Source: JADJOY01 sp046331705 [NCBI: bacterium]
GTDB lineage: Bacteria > JADJOY01
Length of the DNA stretch: 64,000 nucleotides
NCBI GenBank assembly: GCA_046331705.1
Contig: JAXLQJ010000024.1
Coordinates: forward strand, 39,303 to 103,302
Reading direction: 5' to 3'
Below, piece by piece: positions 9,901 to 18,349 of the stretch. How positions within the stretch are numbered: the first letter of the stretch is position 1; the number at the start of each line of letters is the position of its first letter. The notes below the pieces were generated by a model that was not told where the DNA came from, made no database searches, and worked only from the letters and a program-made list of their open reading frames with translations. The position numbers were made by a program, and so were the translations under genes.

Positions 9901-10215
9901 GATTCCGATGGCGATGGAGTCGGCGAGGCGTGTCAGGAGCCGACCGAGCAGCTGGTCTTCTGGGACGGCTTCGAGTCGGGAGCGCTGACCAAGTGGACCG
10001 GGGGCGCCAGCACCGATCGGTGCGGTTTCCTGTTCACGATCGTCCAGCGCTCGTACGGGCTCGCCTGTGACGATCCCGGGTTCGACCGCCGAGCCGACCT
10101 GCAAGTGGATGGCCAGATCGACCTCCGGGACATGAGTGTCCTCATGTATCACTACGAGGACGAAGCATGGTGCCAGGACCGGATCGCAAACCCGCCCTCA
10201 CCTTGCAGCTCGTGA
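6994..10215 (+). CDS. Secreted multidomain SGNH/GDSL hydrolase with delta-60-like repeats
   Basis: The product is about 1,073 residues. A Sec-type signal peptide (hydrophobic AVVCAFAAFAALVTTSSLAV) is followed by seven repeats of about 52 residues with the pattern DGGYVLAGST...YLVKTDSSGN. Next come MopE-like metal-binding segments (DLDGDGYCA, DCDDANPSTHPGA, DDDCNGLVDGADPAC), then an SGNH hydrolase domain at about residues 530-800. Its catalytic signatures are GDSYSSGEG with Ser540, GGND at 631-634 and WFHPN with His785. Two thrombospondin type 3-like calcium segments and a single dockerin-like stretch (DLQVDGQIDLRDMSVLMY) close the protein. It is probably an exported esterase or lipase; the substrate is unknown. 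GTG 6994 was chosen because it places the signal peptide near the N-terminus; the frame is open further upstream. Confidence 0.85.
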   Translation: MTILVSRRSKAPRRAGSAVVCAFAAFAALVTTSSLAVADSLVFQRRFDGTADASAYSLQQTSDGGYVLAGSTSSHGVGASNAYLVKTDSSGNLLWERTFGWSDQEEAYSVQQTSEGGYILAGDTKSYGAGGRDLYLVKTNSSGNESWHKLIGGTRDEIAYAVQQTTDGGYVLAGWTSSPGANGFDAYLVKTDSSGNLAWQRMFGLGGSDSAYAVQQTPDGGYVLAGSTLPVGADDFELYLVKTDSSGNLQWQRTFGGAGNDRATSVRRTSDGGYILAGTVDPPDASPVAFELVKTDSSGNLEWQRTFADAANNAAPAARPTSDGGYVLVGGAVAPGAADVDVSLVKLDGSGNVVWQRSLGGTEYDDGYAVQQTADGGFAIAGVTNAYGTGGLYSYAYLVKTDSHGNTGQAPCADLDGDGYCAASDPNAPPSAAKDCDDANPSTHPGATESCSNHLDDDCNGLVDGADPACQVPPCLDDDADGYGDPASPSCPHPEADCNDANANVHAGALEICGNAVDDNCNATIDESCTLSRYVALGDSYSSGEGVPAYFDDSDSPTNQCHRSTRAYSIEIDRSGLPLGFDAAADFVACSGAETFNIPKNGQGQPNGDRFAQLDQAYVGAETGLITVTIGGNDAGFARVLTLCAEHPFCQLDYSPFFPFDDQSVPDLLAETFAALPGRLATTFAAIRQAAPNATVLVVGYPQIFPPNGLCVDANVVLAWDPSEQVYLTQQGDELDRIISNATDAAGPGFHFVPANFLGHDICAVGQRWFNPPLTNFLEPKGWFHPNANGQLALAQAVSSRLDAWRGGPMPPIPHAHGTSAPSSRTAARTSSPPPSFGDLDLEPALATPCAAVGHAYVPGQLVRLVGDGFVPNAQVVLRFGVADGSVPVDLLSPKVDGQGRLDVVTAVPTSAPTAGIGSFQVVGPGADGGARLLLGSFGLGSSFQLDTDGDDVPDLCDNCPSIANAGQADSDGDGVGEACQEPTEQLVFWDGFESGALTKWTGGASTDRCGFLFTIVQRSYGLACDDPGFDRRADLQVDGQIDLRDMSVLMYHYEDEAWCQDRIANPPSPCSS
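7126..8217 (+). repeat. Seven tandem ~156-bp coding repeats
   Basis: Seven imperfect in-frame units of about 52 codons lie within the SGNH hydrolase gene. Each carries TSDGGYVLAG-like and YLVKTDSSGN-like segments. Units 5 and 6 are the most diverged, and unit 7 is slightly longer. A seven-unit array of this type suggests a seven-bladed propeller. Confidence 0.85.
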
Positions 10216-10383
10216 TCGACGCGGCGTGACCGCGGGTCTTCGGCGAACGGCGGCAGCAGACGGCGCTGCGCGCGCGGCGCGAGCTCGAATCGGCATTCGC
10301 GCTGAGCGACGACCGCGTGATCGCCGCCGCTCGACGCGCCGCGCTATCCTGGCCGCCTTCGTCCCACGCCGAGAGGAAACGTG

Positions 10384-11544
10384 ATGCGCGCGGTGATGCT
10401 CGAGGCGCAGTGGGATCCCCGCCCCGGCTATCAGCCGTCGCCGCGCGAGCTCGCGCTGCGCAAAGCGGCGAAGGCGTCGGGCGTGTGGCGCCATCCGCGC
10501 TTCGTCGCCGCCGAGGTGCCGGAGCCGCGCCCGGCCCGCGACGAGGTCGTGCTGCGCGTGCGGGCCGCAGGAATCTGTGGCAGCGATACGCATTGCTACG
10601 AGCACGACGCCGAAGGGTACGTGCTCTTCTCGGGTCCACTGCGGGCGCCGTGCATCGTCGGCCACGAGTTCGCGGCGGAGGTCGTGGAGGTCGGCCCGGA
10701 GGTGCGCAATCTGCGCAGGGGCGAGCTGGTCGCCGCCGAGGGAATGCTCTACTGCCGGGTATGCGAAGCGTGCCGCGGGGGCCGGCCCAATCAGTGCAGC
10801 GACCTGGACATGGTCGGTTTCTCGGCGCCCGGTGCCTTCGCCACCTGGATCACACTCGAGGAACGGCTCCTGTGGAGCCTCGACCCGCTCGCCGAGGCCC
10901 TCGGCGATGCGCGGCGCGCGCTCGCGCTCGGCGCCATGGTGGAGCCGCTGGCGGTGGCGTGGAACGGCGTCTTCGCGACGGCAGGCGGCTTCGCGCCGGG
11001 AGCGCACGTGGCGGTCTTCGGCTGCGGACCGATCGGGCTGGGAGCGGTGGCGCTGGCGCGCGCCGGCGGCGCGGCCACGGTGATGGCGATCGAGCCGATC
11101 GCCGAGCGCCGCGCGCTGGCGGTGGCGCTCGGCGCCGATCACGCGTGGGACCCGGCGACGACTCCCGTCGGCGAAGCGATCCGCGAGACCACCCGTGGCT
11201 GGGGCGCCGACCTGGTCGTGGAGGCCGCGGGCGCCGCGCTCGACACGCTGCCCGAGATCGAGCCCGCCCTCGCGGCGGGCGGCACGCTCGTCTACCTGGG
11301 ACGTACCGGGCTTTCGGCGCCGATGGCGCTCGACGTGCTCGTGACGCAGGCGGCGCGAATCGTGGGGGCGCGCGGCCACGCGGGCGCCGGCTCGTTCCCG
11401 CGGATCTTGCGAATGCTCGAGCGCGGCCGGCTCCCGGTCGAGCCCATGATCACCCGGAGGTTTCCGTTCGCGGACGCGCTCGCCGCGCTCGCCGCGAGCC
11501 GAAGCCGCGTGGACGGCAAGATCCTCCTCGAAAACTTCGGATGA
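10384..11544 (+). CDS. Zinc-dependent medium-chain alcohol/polyol dehydrogenase
   Basis: The product is 386 residues. Catalytic zinc ligands are expected at Cys65 (GICGSD) and His94-Glu95 (GHEF). The structural zinc lobe is complete with Cys124, Cys127, Cys130 and Cys138. The NAD(P)-binding motif is VAVFGCGPIGLGAVALARAG near residue 200. The enzyme would oxidise an alcohol or polyol in the cytoplasm; the substrate class is unknown, though threonine/sorbitol dehydrogenase-like enzymes share this layout. ATG 10384 sits seven bases after GAGAGG; GTG 10381 directly before it is possible. It is the first gene of a plus-strand run with a glycosyltransferase and an FAD oxidoreductase. Confidence 0.88.
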   Translation: MRAVMLEAQWDPRPGYQPSPRELALRKAAKASGVWRHPRFVAAEVPEPRPARDEVVLRVRAAGICGSDTHCYEHDAEGYVLFSGPLRAPCIVGHEFAAEVVEVGPEVRNLRRGELVAAEGMLYCRVCEACRGGRPNQCSDLDMVGFSAPGAFATWITLEERLLWSLDPLAEALGDARRALALGAMVEPLAVAWNGVFATAGGFAPGAHVAVFGCGPIGLGAVALARAGGAATVMAIEPIAERRALAVALGADHAWDPATTPVGEAIRETTRGWGADLVVEAAGAALDTLPEIEPALAAGGTLVYLGRTGLSAPMALDVLVTQAARIVGARGHAGAGSFPRILRMLERGRLPVEPMITRRFPFADALAALAASRSRVDGKILLENFG

Positions 11545-11590
11545 CTCGACCGGCGCGCCATCCCTGCCACGACCCGCGCGCGGGCACGCG

Positions 11591-12655
11591 ATGAGCGCGC
11601 CCGAGGCCGCGCCGTTCTTCTCGGTGATCGTGCCGGTGCTCGATGGCGGTGCGCCGTTCGCGCATTGCCTCGCGGCGCTCGCCGCCTCCTCGTTCCAGGA
11701 TCGCGAGCTGATCGTCGTCGACGACGGTTCGCGCGACGGCTCCGCGGAGCTGGCGCGTCGACACGGCGCACGGGTGCTCGCCACCGCCGGACGGTGCGGT
11801 CCCGCCGCCGCGCGGAACCTGGGTGCGCGCGTGGCGCGCGGCACGTATCTCTTCTTCGTGGACGCCGATTGCGAGATCGCGCCAGACGCGTTCGAGCGCG
11901 CCGCGCGGCGCCTCGCGGCCGATCCTTCCCTCGACGGGATCTTCGGCGCCTACGACGACGCGCCGGCGGCCCCCGGCTGGGTCGCGCAGGTCAAGAACCT
12001 CCACCACCACTTCGTCCATCACGCGAACGCGGGCAGCATCTCCACCTTCTGGGCCGGCTGCGGCGCCGTGCGTCGCACCACCTTCGAGGCGGTGGGGGGC
12101 TTCGACTCCGCGCGCTACCCAGGACCTGCGATCGAGGACATCGAGCTCGGCTACCGGATCCACGACGCCGGCGGCCGCGTGATCCTGGCGCCCGAGATCC
12201 AGGCGAAGCATTGGAAGGCCTGGACCCTCGCGAGCGTGACGCGGAGCGATCTCTGCGAACGCGGCATTCCCTGGATGCAGCTCGTCTGTAGCCGCCGCGC
12301 CACCCACACCGAGCTCAATCTGGCGTGGCGGGCGCGCGCGTGTGCGGCGGCGGTGGCGCTCGCCGCCGTGGGGCTCGCCGCCGCCCCCGCGCTGCCCTGG
12401 CTCGCCTCGGGCCTGCCGCTGGCGGCGATCGTCGTGGCCATCCTGGAGCGCGACTTTCTCGGCTACGTGGGGGCGCGCAAGGGCGCTCGGCTCGCCGGCG
12501 CCGCGCTGGTCTTCCTGTTGATCCACCATTTCGTGGCGAGCCTCGCCGCGCTGCTCGGCGGAGCGCTCTACCTCGCGCGCGAGCGGCGTGCCACGCGCGC
12601 CGTCGCCACCCGGTCCGTGCCGGCAACGTCCGAGATGCCGCGGGCGTCGTCATGA
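11591..12655 (+). CDS. Membrane-anchored family 2 glycosyltransferase
   Basis: The product is 354 residues. The GT-A fold is visible from FFSVIVPVLDGG, through ELIVVDDGSRDGSAEL and the DAD metal motif (Asp91, Asp93 in FFVDADCE), to GCGAVRRTTFEAVGGFD and the acidic EDIELGYR. About 100 C-terminal residues contain three likely membrane helices (ACAAAVALAAVGLAAAP, LPLAAIVVAI, AALVFLLIHHFVASLAALL). It probably adds a sugar to a lipid-linked or surface glycan on the cytoplasmic face of the inner membrane. The stop overlaps the next start as ATGA. Confidence 0.87.
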   Translation: MSAPEAAPFFSVIVPVLDGGAPFAHCLAALAASSFQDRELIVVDDGSRDGSAELARRHGARVLATAGRCGPAAARNLGARVARGTYLFFVDADCEIAPDAFERAARRLAADPSLDGIFGAYDDAPAAPGWVAQVKNLHHHFVHHANAGSISTFWAGCGAVRRTTFEAVGGFDSARYPGPAIEDIELGYRIHDAGGRVILAPEIQAKHWKAWTLASVTRSDLCERGIPWMQLVCSRRATHTELNLAWRARACAAAVALAAVGLAAAPALPWLASGLPLAAIVVAILERDFLGYVGARKGARLAGAALVFLLIHHFVASLAALLGGALYLARERRATRAVATRSVPATSEMPRASS

Positions 12656-14118
12656 GCACGACCGTCGTCATCGGCGCCGGCCCCGCCGGCCTCACCGCGG
12701 CCTACGAGCTGGGACGGCTCGGGCTCGATGCGATCGTGCTGGAGCGCGACCACACCGTCGGTGGCCTCTCGCGCACCGTCGAGCACCGCGGCTACCGCTT
12801 CGACATCGGCGGCCACCGCTTCTACACGAAGGTGCCGCTCGTCCAGGAGCTCTGGGAAGAGCTGCTCGGCCCCGACCTCGTGACGCGCGAGCGACTGTCG
12901 CGCATCTACTACCGCGGCCGCTATTTCGACTACCCGCTCAAGCCGATCAACGCGCTGAGCGGGCTCGGTCCGATGGAGGCGCTGCGAATCGTCCTGAGCT
13001 ACACGAAGACGCAGCTCTTCCCGCTCCCCGACGAGCGCACCTTCGAGGACTGGGTGGTGAATCGCTTCGGGCGACGGCTCTTCGAGATCTTCTTCAAGTC
13101 GTACACGGAGAAGGTGTGGGGCGTGCCGTGCACGCAGATCGCCGCCGATTGGGCGGCGCAGCGCATCCAAGACCTGAGCCTCGCCACGGCGCTGCGCGGG
13201 GCGCTCCTCGGCGGCGCCAGCCGCAGCGGGGCATCGGCCACCACGCTGATCGAACGCTTCCATTACCCGCGGCTCGGCCCCGGCATGCTGTGGGAGCGCT
13301 GCCGCGAGCGGGTCGCCGCGCACGGGATCTCGACGATCCTCGGCGCGCGCGTCACGCGCATCCACCACGATGGACGACGGGTGCTCGCGGTTCACCACCA
13401 CGACTCCGACGGCTTCGCGCACGTCACCGCCGGCACGCATTTCGTCTCGAGCATGCCGCTGCGCACCCTGGTTCGCAGGCTCGAGCCCGCTCCCCCGGCG
13501 GAGGTGCGAGCGGCGGCCGAGCGCCTGGGCTATCGCGATTTCCTCACCGTGGTGCTGGTGGTCGCGCGCGAGCAGGTGTTCCCCGACCAATGGATCTACA
13601 TCCACGAGCCCGAGGTGCGTGTGGGCCGCGTGCAGAACTTCAAGAACTGGAGCCCATGGATGGTGCCGGACGCGAGCCGCTCCTCGCTCGGCCTCGAGTA
13701 CTTCGTGCAGCAAGGGGATTCGCTGTGGTCCGCGTCCGACGACGAGCTGATCGCGCTCGCGGTGCGCGAGTCGGCGACGCTCGGGCTGGTCGATCCCCGC
13801 GAGGTCGTGGATGCGGTGGTGGTGCGCGTCGAGAAGGCTTATCCGATCTACGATCCGCAGTACCGCAGCGCGGTCGAGCTGGTTCGCGCCTATCTCGCCA
13901 CGCTCGGGAACCTGCAGACGATCGGGCGCAACGGCCTGCACCGCTACAACAACCAGGACCACTCGATGCTCACCGGCGTGCTCGCCGCGCGCAACGTCGC
14001 CGGCGAGCGGCACGACGTGTGGTCCGTGAACGTCGAGCCCGTCCACCTCGAGGAAGCCTCCGGCAGCGCGATGCGCGATCTCGGCACCGGTCGCGCCGCG
14101 CCGCGGATCCTCGCGTAA
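12652..14118 (+). CDS. FAD-dependent oxidoreductase, UDP-galactopyranose-mutase/protoporphyrinogen-oxidase-like
   Basis: The product is 488 residues. It opens with an FAD dinucleotide-binding motif (VVIGAGPAGLTAAYELGRLG, then VLERD) and continues with GGLSRTVEHRGYRFDIGGHRF, typical of amine-oxidase/UDP-galactopyranose-mutase-like flavoproteins. Near the C-terminus are RNGLHRYNNQDHSM and LAARNVAGERHDVWSVN, as in the COG1232 subgroup found beside GT2 genes. It starts at ATG 12652, overlapping the GT2 stop. In this context it probably modifies a sugar nucleotide or lipid-linked sugar; the exact reaction is not shown by the sequence. Confidence 0.85.
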   Translation: MSTTVVIGAGPAGLTAAYELGRLGLDAIVLERDHTVGGLSRTVEHRGYRFDIGGHRFYTKVPLVQELWEELLGPDLVTRERLSRIYYRGRYFDYPLKPINALSGLGPMEALRIVLSYTKTQLFPLPDERTFEDWVVNRFGRRLFEIFFKSYTEKVWGVPCTQIAADWAAQRIQDLSLATALRGALLGGASRSGASATTLIERFHYPRLGPGMLWERCRERVAAHGISTILGARVTRIHHDGRRVLAVHHHDSDGFAHVTAGTHFVSSMPLRTLVRRLEPAPPAEVRAAAERLGYRDFLTVVLVVAREQVFPDQWIYIHEPEVRVGRVQNFKNWSPWMVPDASRSSLGLEYFVQQGDSLWSASDDELIALAVRESATLGLVDPREVVDAVVVRVEKAYPIYDPQYRSAVELVRAYLATLGNLQTIGRNGLHRYNNQDHSMLTGVLAARNVAGERHDVWSVNVEPVHLEEASGSAMRDLGTGRAAPRILA

Positions 14119-14131
14119 CTCGCATCGAGCG

Positions 14132-15553
14132 ATGGGCTTGGCGCGCCGCTCGATCTGGCCACCGCGCCCCGATCGCACCTTCCTGGCGCTCGGGCTCGTC
14201 GCGGGACTCACCCTCGTCTTCCTGAACCCGCCGCTTCAGGGGCCCGACGAGGGCGCCCACTTGCGACGTGCGTACCAGCTCTCGCTCGGCAGAGTGCTGG
14301 CGCGAAACGAAGGCGGCTACGCGGGCGAGATCCTGCCGACGAGCCTGCACGGCACGGCCATGCGCGCGCTGGGCCGGCTCTGTCTTCACCCGGAACGTCG
14401 CCTCACCTGGGAGGCGTATCGCGAAGTGCTCGCGCTGCCGCTCGATCCGGGGCGGACCACGTTCGCCGAGTTCCGGAACACCGCCGTCTACTCGCCGCTT
14501 CCGTATCTGCCGCAGTCGGCGCTGCTGGCGCTGGCGCGCCTCGCCGAGACGCGGCCGCTCTTCTTGCTCTACCTCGGGCGCCTCGCCGGGCTCGCGAGCT
14601 GGCTGGGGCTGATCTTCGCGGCCATCCGGGTCGCGCCCTTCGGTCGCTGGCTGCTGGTGGCCGTGGCGCTCTCGCCGGTTGCCATGGTCGAGGGAGCGGT
14701 GCTCAACGCCGACTCGATCACGATCGGGCTCGGCTTCCTGACCCTCGCGCTCGGACTCGCGTTGGCGGCGCGCGCCGACACGCAGCCGTACGCGCGACGG
14801 GATCTCGCCGCGTTCGCCGCCGCGGCGGCCGCGCTCGCGCTCTGCAAGTTCGTGTACGCGACGCTGGCGCTGCTCGTGCTCGCGATGCCGCGACCGCGCA
14901 CGGTGCCGTTGCGCCGGCACCTCGCCGTGCTGGCCGCCGTGCTGGCGCTGGTGGCCATCGCCTGGAGCAGCTGGTCCACCGTGGCCACCCGACTCTGGCT
15001 CGAGACGCGTCTCGCGCAGGACGCGAGCCTCGGCAACGACAGCGATCCCGATCCACTGGCCAATGGCCCGCGCCAGACGCACCTCCGCGAGATGCTCCTC
15101 GATCCCGCGCCGCACCTGGCGCTCATCGGGCGAACCCTCGTCCACGAGGAGCCGTGGATGCGCGCGATCGCCTCGATCGACTGGGGCGTCGCGTTGCCCC
15201 GAGCGCCGTCGCTCGTGCTGTTGCTGCTGCTGGTGGGGATCGGCGTGCTGAGCGGCGCACGCGAGCCCGCGCTCACGCTCGCGACGCGCGGTCTACTGGT
15301 CGCCGCAGCCGCCGCCGCGATGCTCGGTCCCTACCTCATCCACTGCGCGCTCGGCGCCAATCTCGACGCCCCCTACATCCGCGGCGTCCACGGCCGCTAC
15401 TGGGTTCCCGTCGTTCCTGCCCTGCTGCTGGCGATCTCGTCCGGCCGCTTCTCCGGCGCCGCGCGATTCCTCCCGCAGCTCGCCATCGGCGCGTCGTTGC
15501 TCTCGTTCGGCCTCACGTGCTGGGCGCTGCTCCACCGCTACTACCTGCCGTGA
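14132..15553 (+). CDS. DUF2142 family polytopic membrane protein
   Basis: The product is 473 residues with about ten hydrophobic segments. The first loop carries LNPPLQGPDEGAHLRRAYQL, the characteristic acidic motif of DUF2142 proteins, and the last external loop has VHGRYWVPVVPALLL. Proteins of this family resemble GT-C glycosyltransferases and occur in O-antigen and surface glycan loci. The gene follows the FAD oxidoreductase after 13 bases and ends the glycan cluster. Its 3' end overlaps the convergent methyltransferase gene by 41 bases. Confidence 0.85.
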   Translation: MGLARRSIWPPRPDRTFLALGLVAGLTLVFLNPPLQGPDEGAHLRRAYQLSLGRVLARNEGGYAGEILPTSLHGTAMRALGRLCLHPERRLTWEAYREVLALPLDPGRTTFAEFRNTAVYSPLPYLPQSALLALARLAETRPLFLLYLGRLAGLASWLGLIFAAIRVAPFGRWLLVAVALSPVAMVEGAVLNADSITIGLGFLTLALGLALAARADTQPYARRDLAAFAAAAAALALCKFVYATLALLVLAMPRPRTVPLRRHLAVLAAVLALVAIAWSSWSTVATRLWLETRLAQDASLGNDSDPDPLANGPRQTHLREMLLDPAPHLALIGRTLVHEEPWMRAIASIDWGVALPRAPSLVLLLLLVGIGVLSGAREPALTLATRGLLVAAAAAAMLGPYLIHCALGANLDAPYIRGVHGRYWVPVVPALLLAISSGRFSGAARFLPQLAIGASLLSFGLTCWALLHRYYLP

Positions 15554-16415
15554 AGCGGCGGCGGGCGTAGGTGCCGGAGGGGAGGCTGCGGCCGGTCGAG
15601 TCGGTGACCGTCATCTCGCCTTGCTCGCGCACCGCGCCCGGACGGTCGCAGAGCGCTTCGTCGAGCAGGTTCTGGAGCGCAATCGGTCCGAAGCCGGGCG
15701 TGTGGGCCGAGAGCAGGACGGCGATCGGCTCGGCCGAGAGCAGCCGCGCGACCTGCCCGAGAAGTTCGGGAAGCTGTTCCTCGATCTTCCAGGTCTCCTT
15801 CTTGCTGCCTCGCCCGTAGGTGGGCGGGTCCAGGATCACGACGTCGTAGACGCGAGCGCGCCGAACCTCGCGGGCGGCGAACGCCAGCGCGTCGTCGACG
15901 ATCCACTGCACCGAATCGGGCGCCAGCCGATTCGCCTCGGCGTTCTTGTGGGCCCAGTCGACCACTCCGCGTGCGGCGTCCACGTGGGTGACGACGGCAC
16001 CGGCGCGGGCGCAGGCGATCGTGGCGCCGCCGGTGTACGCGAAGAGATTGAGCACCCGTGGACGGCGCGCGGTCTCGTTCGACCTCGCGTCCCGAAGCGC
16101 ACGGGCGAGCCAGTCCCATTGCCCCGCTTGCTCCGCGAAGAGCCCGAGATGCCCGAAGGGCGTCGCCTTGGCGATGAGCGTGAGGCCGCCGTGCTCGATC
16201 AGCCATTGCTCGGGGGCCGAGCGCCGGCGCTCCCAGTGCCCGCCGCCGCGTTCGCTGCGGTGGTGCACCAGATGCGCCTCGGCCCAGCGCTCACGCGGGA
16301 GGCGCGGCTTCCACCACGCGGTCGCCGCCTGACGCTCGACGAGATAAGCGCCCACCTGCTCGAGCTTCCGGCCATGGCCGCTGTCGAGCAGCCGGTAGGG
16401 CGATTCGACCGTCAC
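15513..16415 (-). CDS. RlmI-like class I rRNA/SAM-dependent methyltransferase
   Basis: The product is 300 residues. The C-terminal methyltransferase domain shows VLNLFAYTGGATIACARAG (motif I), THVDAARGVVDWAHKNAE, WIVDDALAF and VVILDPPTYGRG, where the DPP motif replaces the NPPY of adenine methyltransferases. This is the layout of COG1092 enzymes such as RlmI and RlmK, which methylate 23S rRNA; the usual N-terminal PUA domain is absent or much reduced. The start is GTG 16415, only four bases after the tgt stop codon, so the two genes form an operon. It overlaps the convergent DUF2142 gene at the 3' end. Confidence 0.85.
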   Translation of the reverse strand: MTVESPYRLLDSGHGRKLEQVGAYLVERQAATAWWKPRLPRERWAEAHLVHHRSERGGGHWERRRSAPEQWLIEHGGLTLIAKATPFGHLGLFAEQAGQWDWLARALRDARSNETARRPRVLNLFAYTGGATIACARAGAVVTHVDAARGVVDWAHKNAEANRLAPDSVQWIVDDALAFAAREVRRARVYDVVILDPPTYGRGSKKETWKIEEQLPELLGQVARLLSAEPIAVLLSAHTPGFGPIALQNLLDEALCDRPGAVREQGEMTVTDSTGRSLPSGTYARRRFTAGSSGGAAPST

Positions 16416-16419
16416 GCGC

Positions 16420-17595
16420 TCAGCTCCGTTTTCGGTGCTTTCCCGGCTTCCCGGGCTGCGGGGACGTACGCGGCTCGTCCTCGCGGCGGTACTTCGCGAG
16501 GAACTCGCGCTTCATCGTCCCGAACCGACCGGCCTCGATCGCAGCGCGGATGCGCTCCATCAGCCGCTGATAGAAATGCAGGTTGTGGATGCTCGCGAGT
16601 GTCGCGAAGACGGGCTCGCCGGCGTAGAGGAAGTGGCGCAACGCCAGACGCGAGAAGCTCTTGCAGGTGTAGCAATCGCACGACGTATCGATGGGATAGC
16701 GATCCTTTCGATACTTCTTGTCGCCGATCCGGAGCTTTCCCTCGGCCGTGAAGAGGGTTCCGTTCCGGGCGTAGCGCGTGGGAATGACGCAATCGAACAT
16801 GTCGATGCCGCGCTCGACCGCCTCCAGGATGTCCTCCGGCAAGCCCACGCCCATGAGGTAGCGCGGCAGATTCTCCGGCAGCAGCGGCGCCGTGGCGGCG
16901 ACCACCGAGCACATGAGACCGAGCCCTTCGCCCACGCTCACGCCGCCGATGGCGAAGCCGTCGAACGGCAGCGATGTGATCTGCTCGGCGGCGCGGGCAC
17001 GCAGCTTCTCAAAGGTTCCGCCTTGCACGATCCCGAACAGGAACTGGTGCGGCGCCAGCTCGACGGAGAGACAGCGCTGCGCCCACCGAAAGGTGCGTTC
17101 CACCGAGCGCTCCACGTAGCGATACTCCGCCGGGTAGCCGACGCATTCGTCGAACGCCATGACGATGTCTGCGCCGAGCTGGCGCTGGATCGCCATGGAG
17201 CTCTCGGGCGTCATGCGCGTGGGCGCCGCGTCGTCGCCGTAACGGAACGTGGCGCCGCTCTCGTCGATCTCCGTGCCCGGGAGGCTGAACACCTGAAAGC
17301 CGCCCGAGTCGGTGAGGATGGTGCGGTTCCAGCCGGTGAACGCGTGCAGCCCGCCCACCCGCGCCACGCGCTCGGCGCGCTCCTCGAGCGACATGTGGAA
17401 GGCGTTCGCGAGCATCACCTGAGCGCCGGTCTCCATCACCTGCGCCGGCGTGAGCGCCTTCACCGAGCCCAGCGTGCCGACGGGCATGAAGGCGGGCCCG
17501 TCGACCACGCCATGGGTGGTGCGAAAGCGCGTGCGACGCGCGCCCGACGAGGGGTCGGTGGCCAAGAGCTCGAAGCGGATGTCCTTGCGGGGCAT
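16420..17595 (-). CDS. tgt: Queuine tRNA-ribosyltransferase
   Basis: The product is 391 residues, a normal length for bacterial Tgt. It exchanges guanine-34 of tRNAs with GUN anticodons for preQ1. Key residues are visible: Asp96 in LTDSGGFQVFSL (general acid/base), the nucleophile Asp268 in MFDCVIPTR, and the zinc site Cys306, Cys308, Cys311 and His337. The C-terminus has a short basic tail. The gene lies in a minus-strand run NnrU-GST-RluA-Tgt-RlmI, three of which concern RNA modification. LANAFHM replaces the common LANTYHL. Confidence 0.96.
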   Translation of the reverse strand: MPRKDIRFELLATDPSSGARRTRFRTTHGVVDGPAFMPVGTLGSVKALTPAQVMETGAQVMLANAFHMSLEERAERVARVGGLHAFTGWNRTILTDSGGFQVFSLPGTEIDESGATFRYGDDAAPTRMTPESSMAIQRQLGADIVMAFDECVGYPAEYRYVERSVERTFRWAQRCLSVELAPHQFLFGIVQGGTFEKLRARAAEQITSLPFDGFAIGGVSVGEGLGLMCSVVAATAPLLPENLPRYLMGVGLPEDILEAVERGIDMFDCVIPTRYARNGTLFTAEGKLRIGDKKYRKDRYPIDTSCDCYTCKSFSRLALRHFLYAGEPVFATLASIHNLHFYQRLMERIRAAIEAGRFGTMKREFLAKYRREDEPRTSPQPGKPGKHRKRS

Positions 17596-17656
17596 GTCAC
17601 AGGCCTCATTCGTGCGCGACCGAGGGCGTCATCATCGGTCAGGGTCCGCGACGCCG

Positions 17657-18349
17657 TCACCTCTCGCTGCCGAGGTGCGAGCGCCACTCGTTCCACCACG
17701 GCTGGTCCGGTGGCTCGCAGCGCAGCGACACCACACGCTGGCCAACGGGATGGGGGAAGACGAGCTCGCTCGCGTGCAGCGCGATGCTCGCATCCGCGAG
17801 CGCTCGACTGGCACCGTACTTGAGATCACCGAGCAGCGGCGTGCCCAACGACTGACAGAGCACCCGGAGCTGGTGCGGGCGGCCGGTGAGCGGCACCAGC
17901 CTGAGCAAGCTCACTCCGCGAGCCTCGGCGAGCACCTCGTAGCGCGACGAGGCGCGGCGCGCGTCCGGGTTGGCCGCGTCGACCAGACGAACGACGTTCC
18001 GGCGTTCGTCCTTGAGCAGCCATTGCTCGACCTCGCCGCTCGGCTCGGCGGGACGTCCGGCGACGAGCCCGAGGTAGCGCTTCTCGACCGCGCGCGTGCG
18101 CCACGCCTCGCTGAGGCGCGACGCCGCCTTGCTGGTGCGCGCGAAGAGCACCAGGCCCGAGACCGGGCGATCGAGGCGGTGCACGACGCCGACGAACACG
18201 TTTCCTTGCTTGCCCGCGGAGGTGCGGATCCAATCGCGCACCTCGTCGAGCAGCGAACGATCGCCGGTCTCGTCGGGCACGGTCGCCATCCCCGCCGGCT
18301 TCGCCGCCGCCACGAGGTGGTTGTCGCTGAAGAGGATCTCCACGGCCAT
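17657..18349 (-). CDS. RluA-family pseudouridine synthase
   Basis: The product is 230 residues. The catalytic aspartate is Asp60 in GVVHRLDRPVSGLVLFARTS, and the RluA-family signature is followed by PLTGRPHQLRV near residue 160. No S4 domain is present, as in TruC and RluA-type single-domain enzymes. It isomerises uridines in rRNA or tRNA; the target cannot be read from the sequence. The frame continues 54 codons upstream of ATG 18349, but that part is low-complexity, so the start is placed at MAVEILF. Confidence 0.9.
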   Translation of the reverse strand: MAVEILFSDNHLVAAAKPAGMATVPDETGDRSLLDEVRDWIRTSAGKQGNVFVGVVHRLDRPVSGLVLFARTSKAASRLSEAWRTRAVEKRYLGLVAGRPAEPSGEVEQWLLKDERRNVVRLVDAANPDARRASSRYEVLAEARGVSLLRLVPLTGRPHQLRVLCQSLGTPLLGDLKYGASRALADASIALHASELVFPHPVGQRVVSLRCEPPDQPWWNEWRSHLGSER

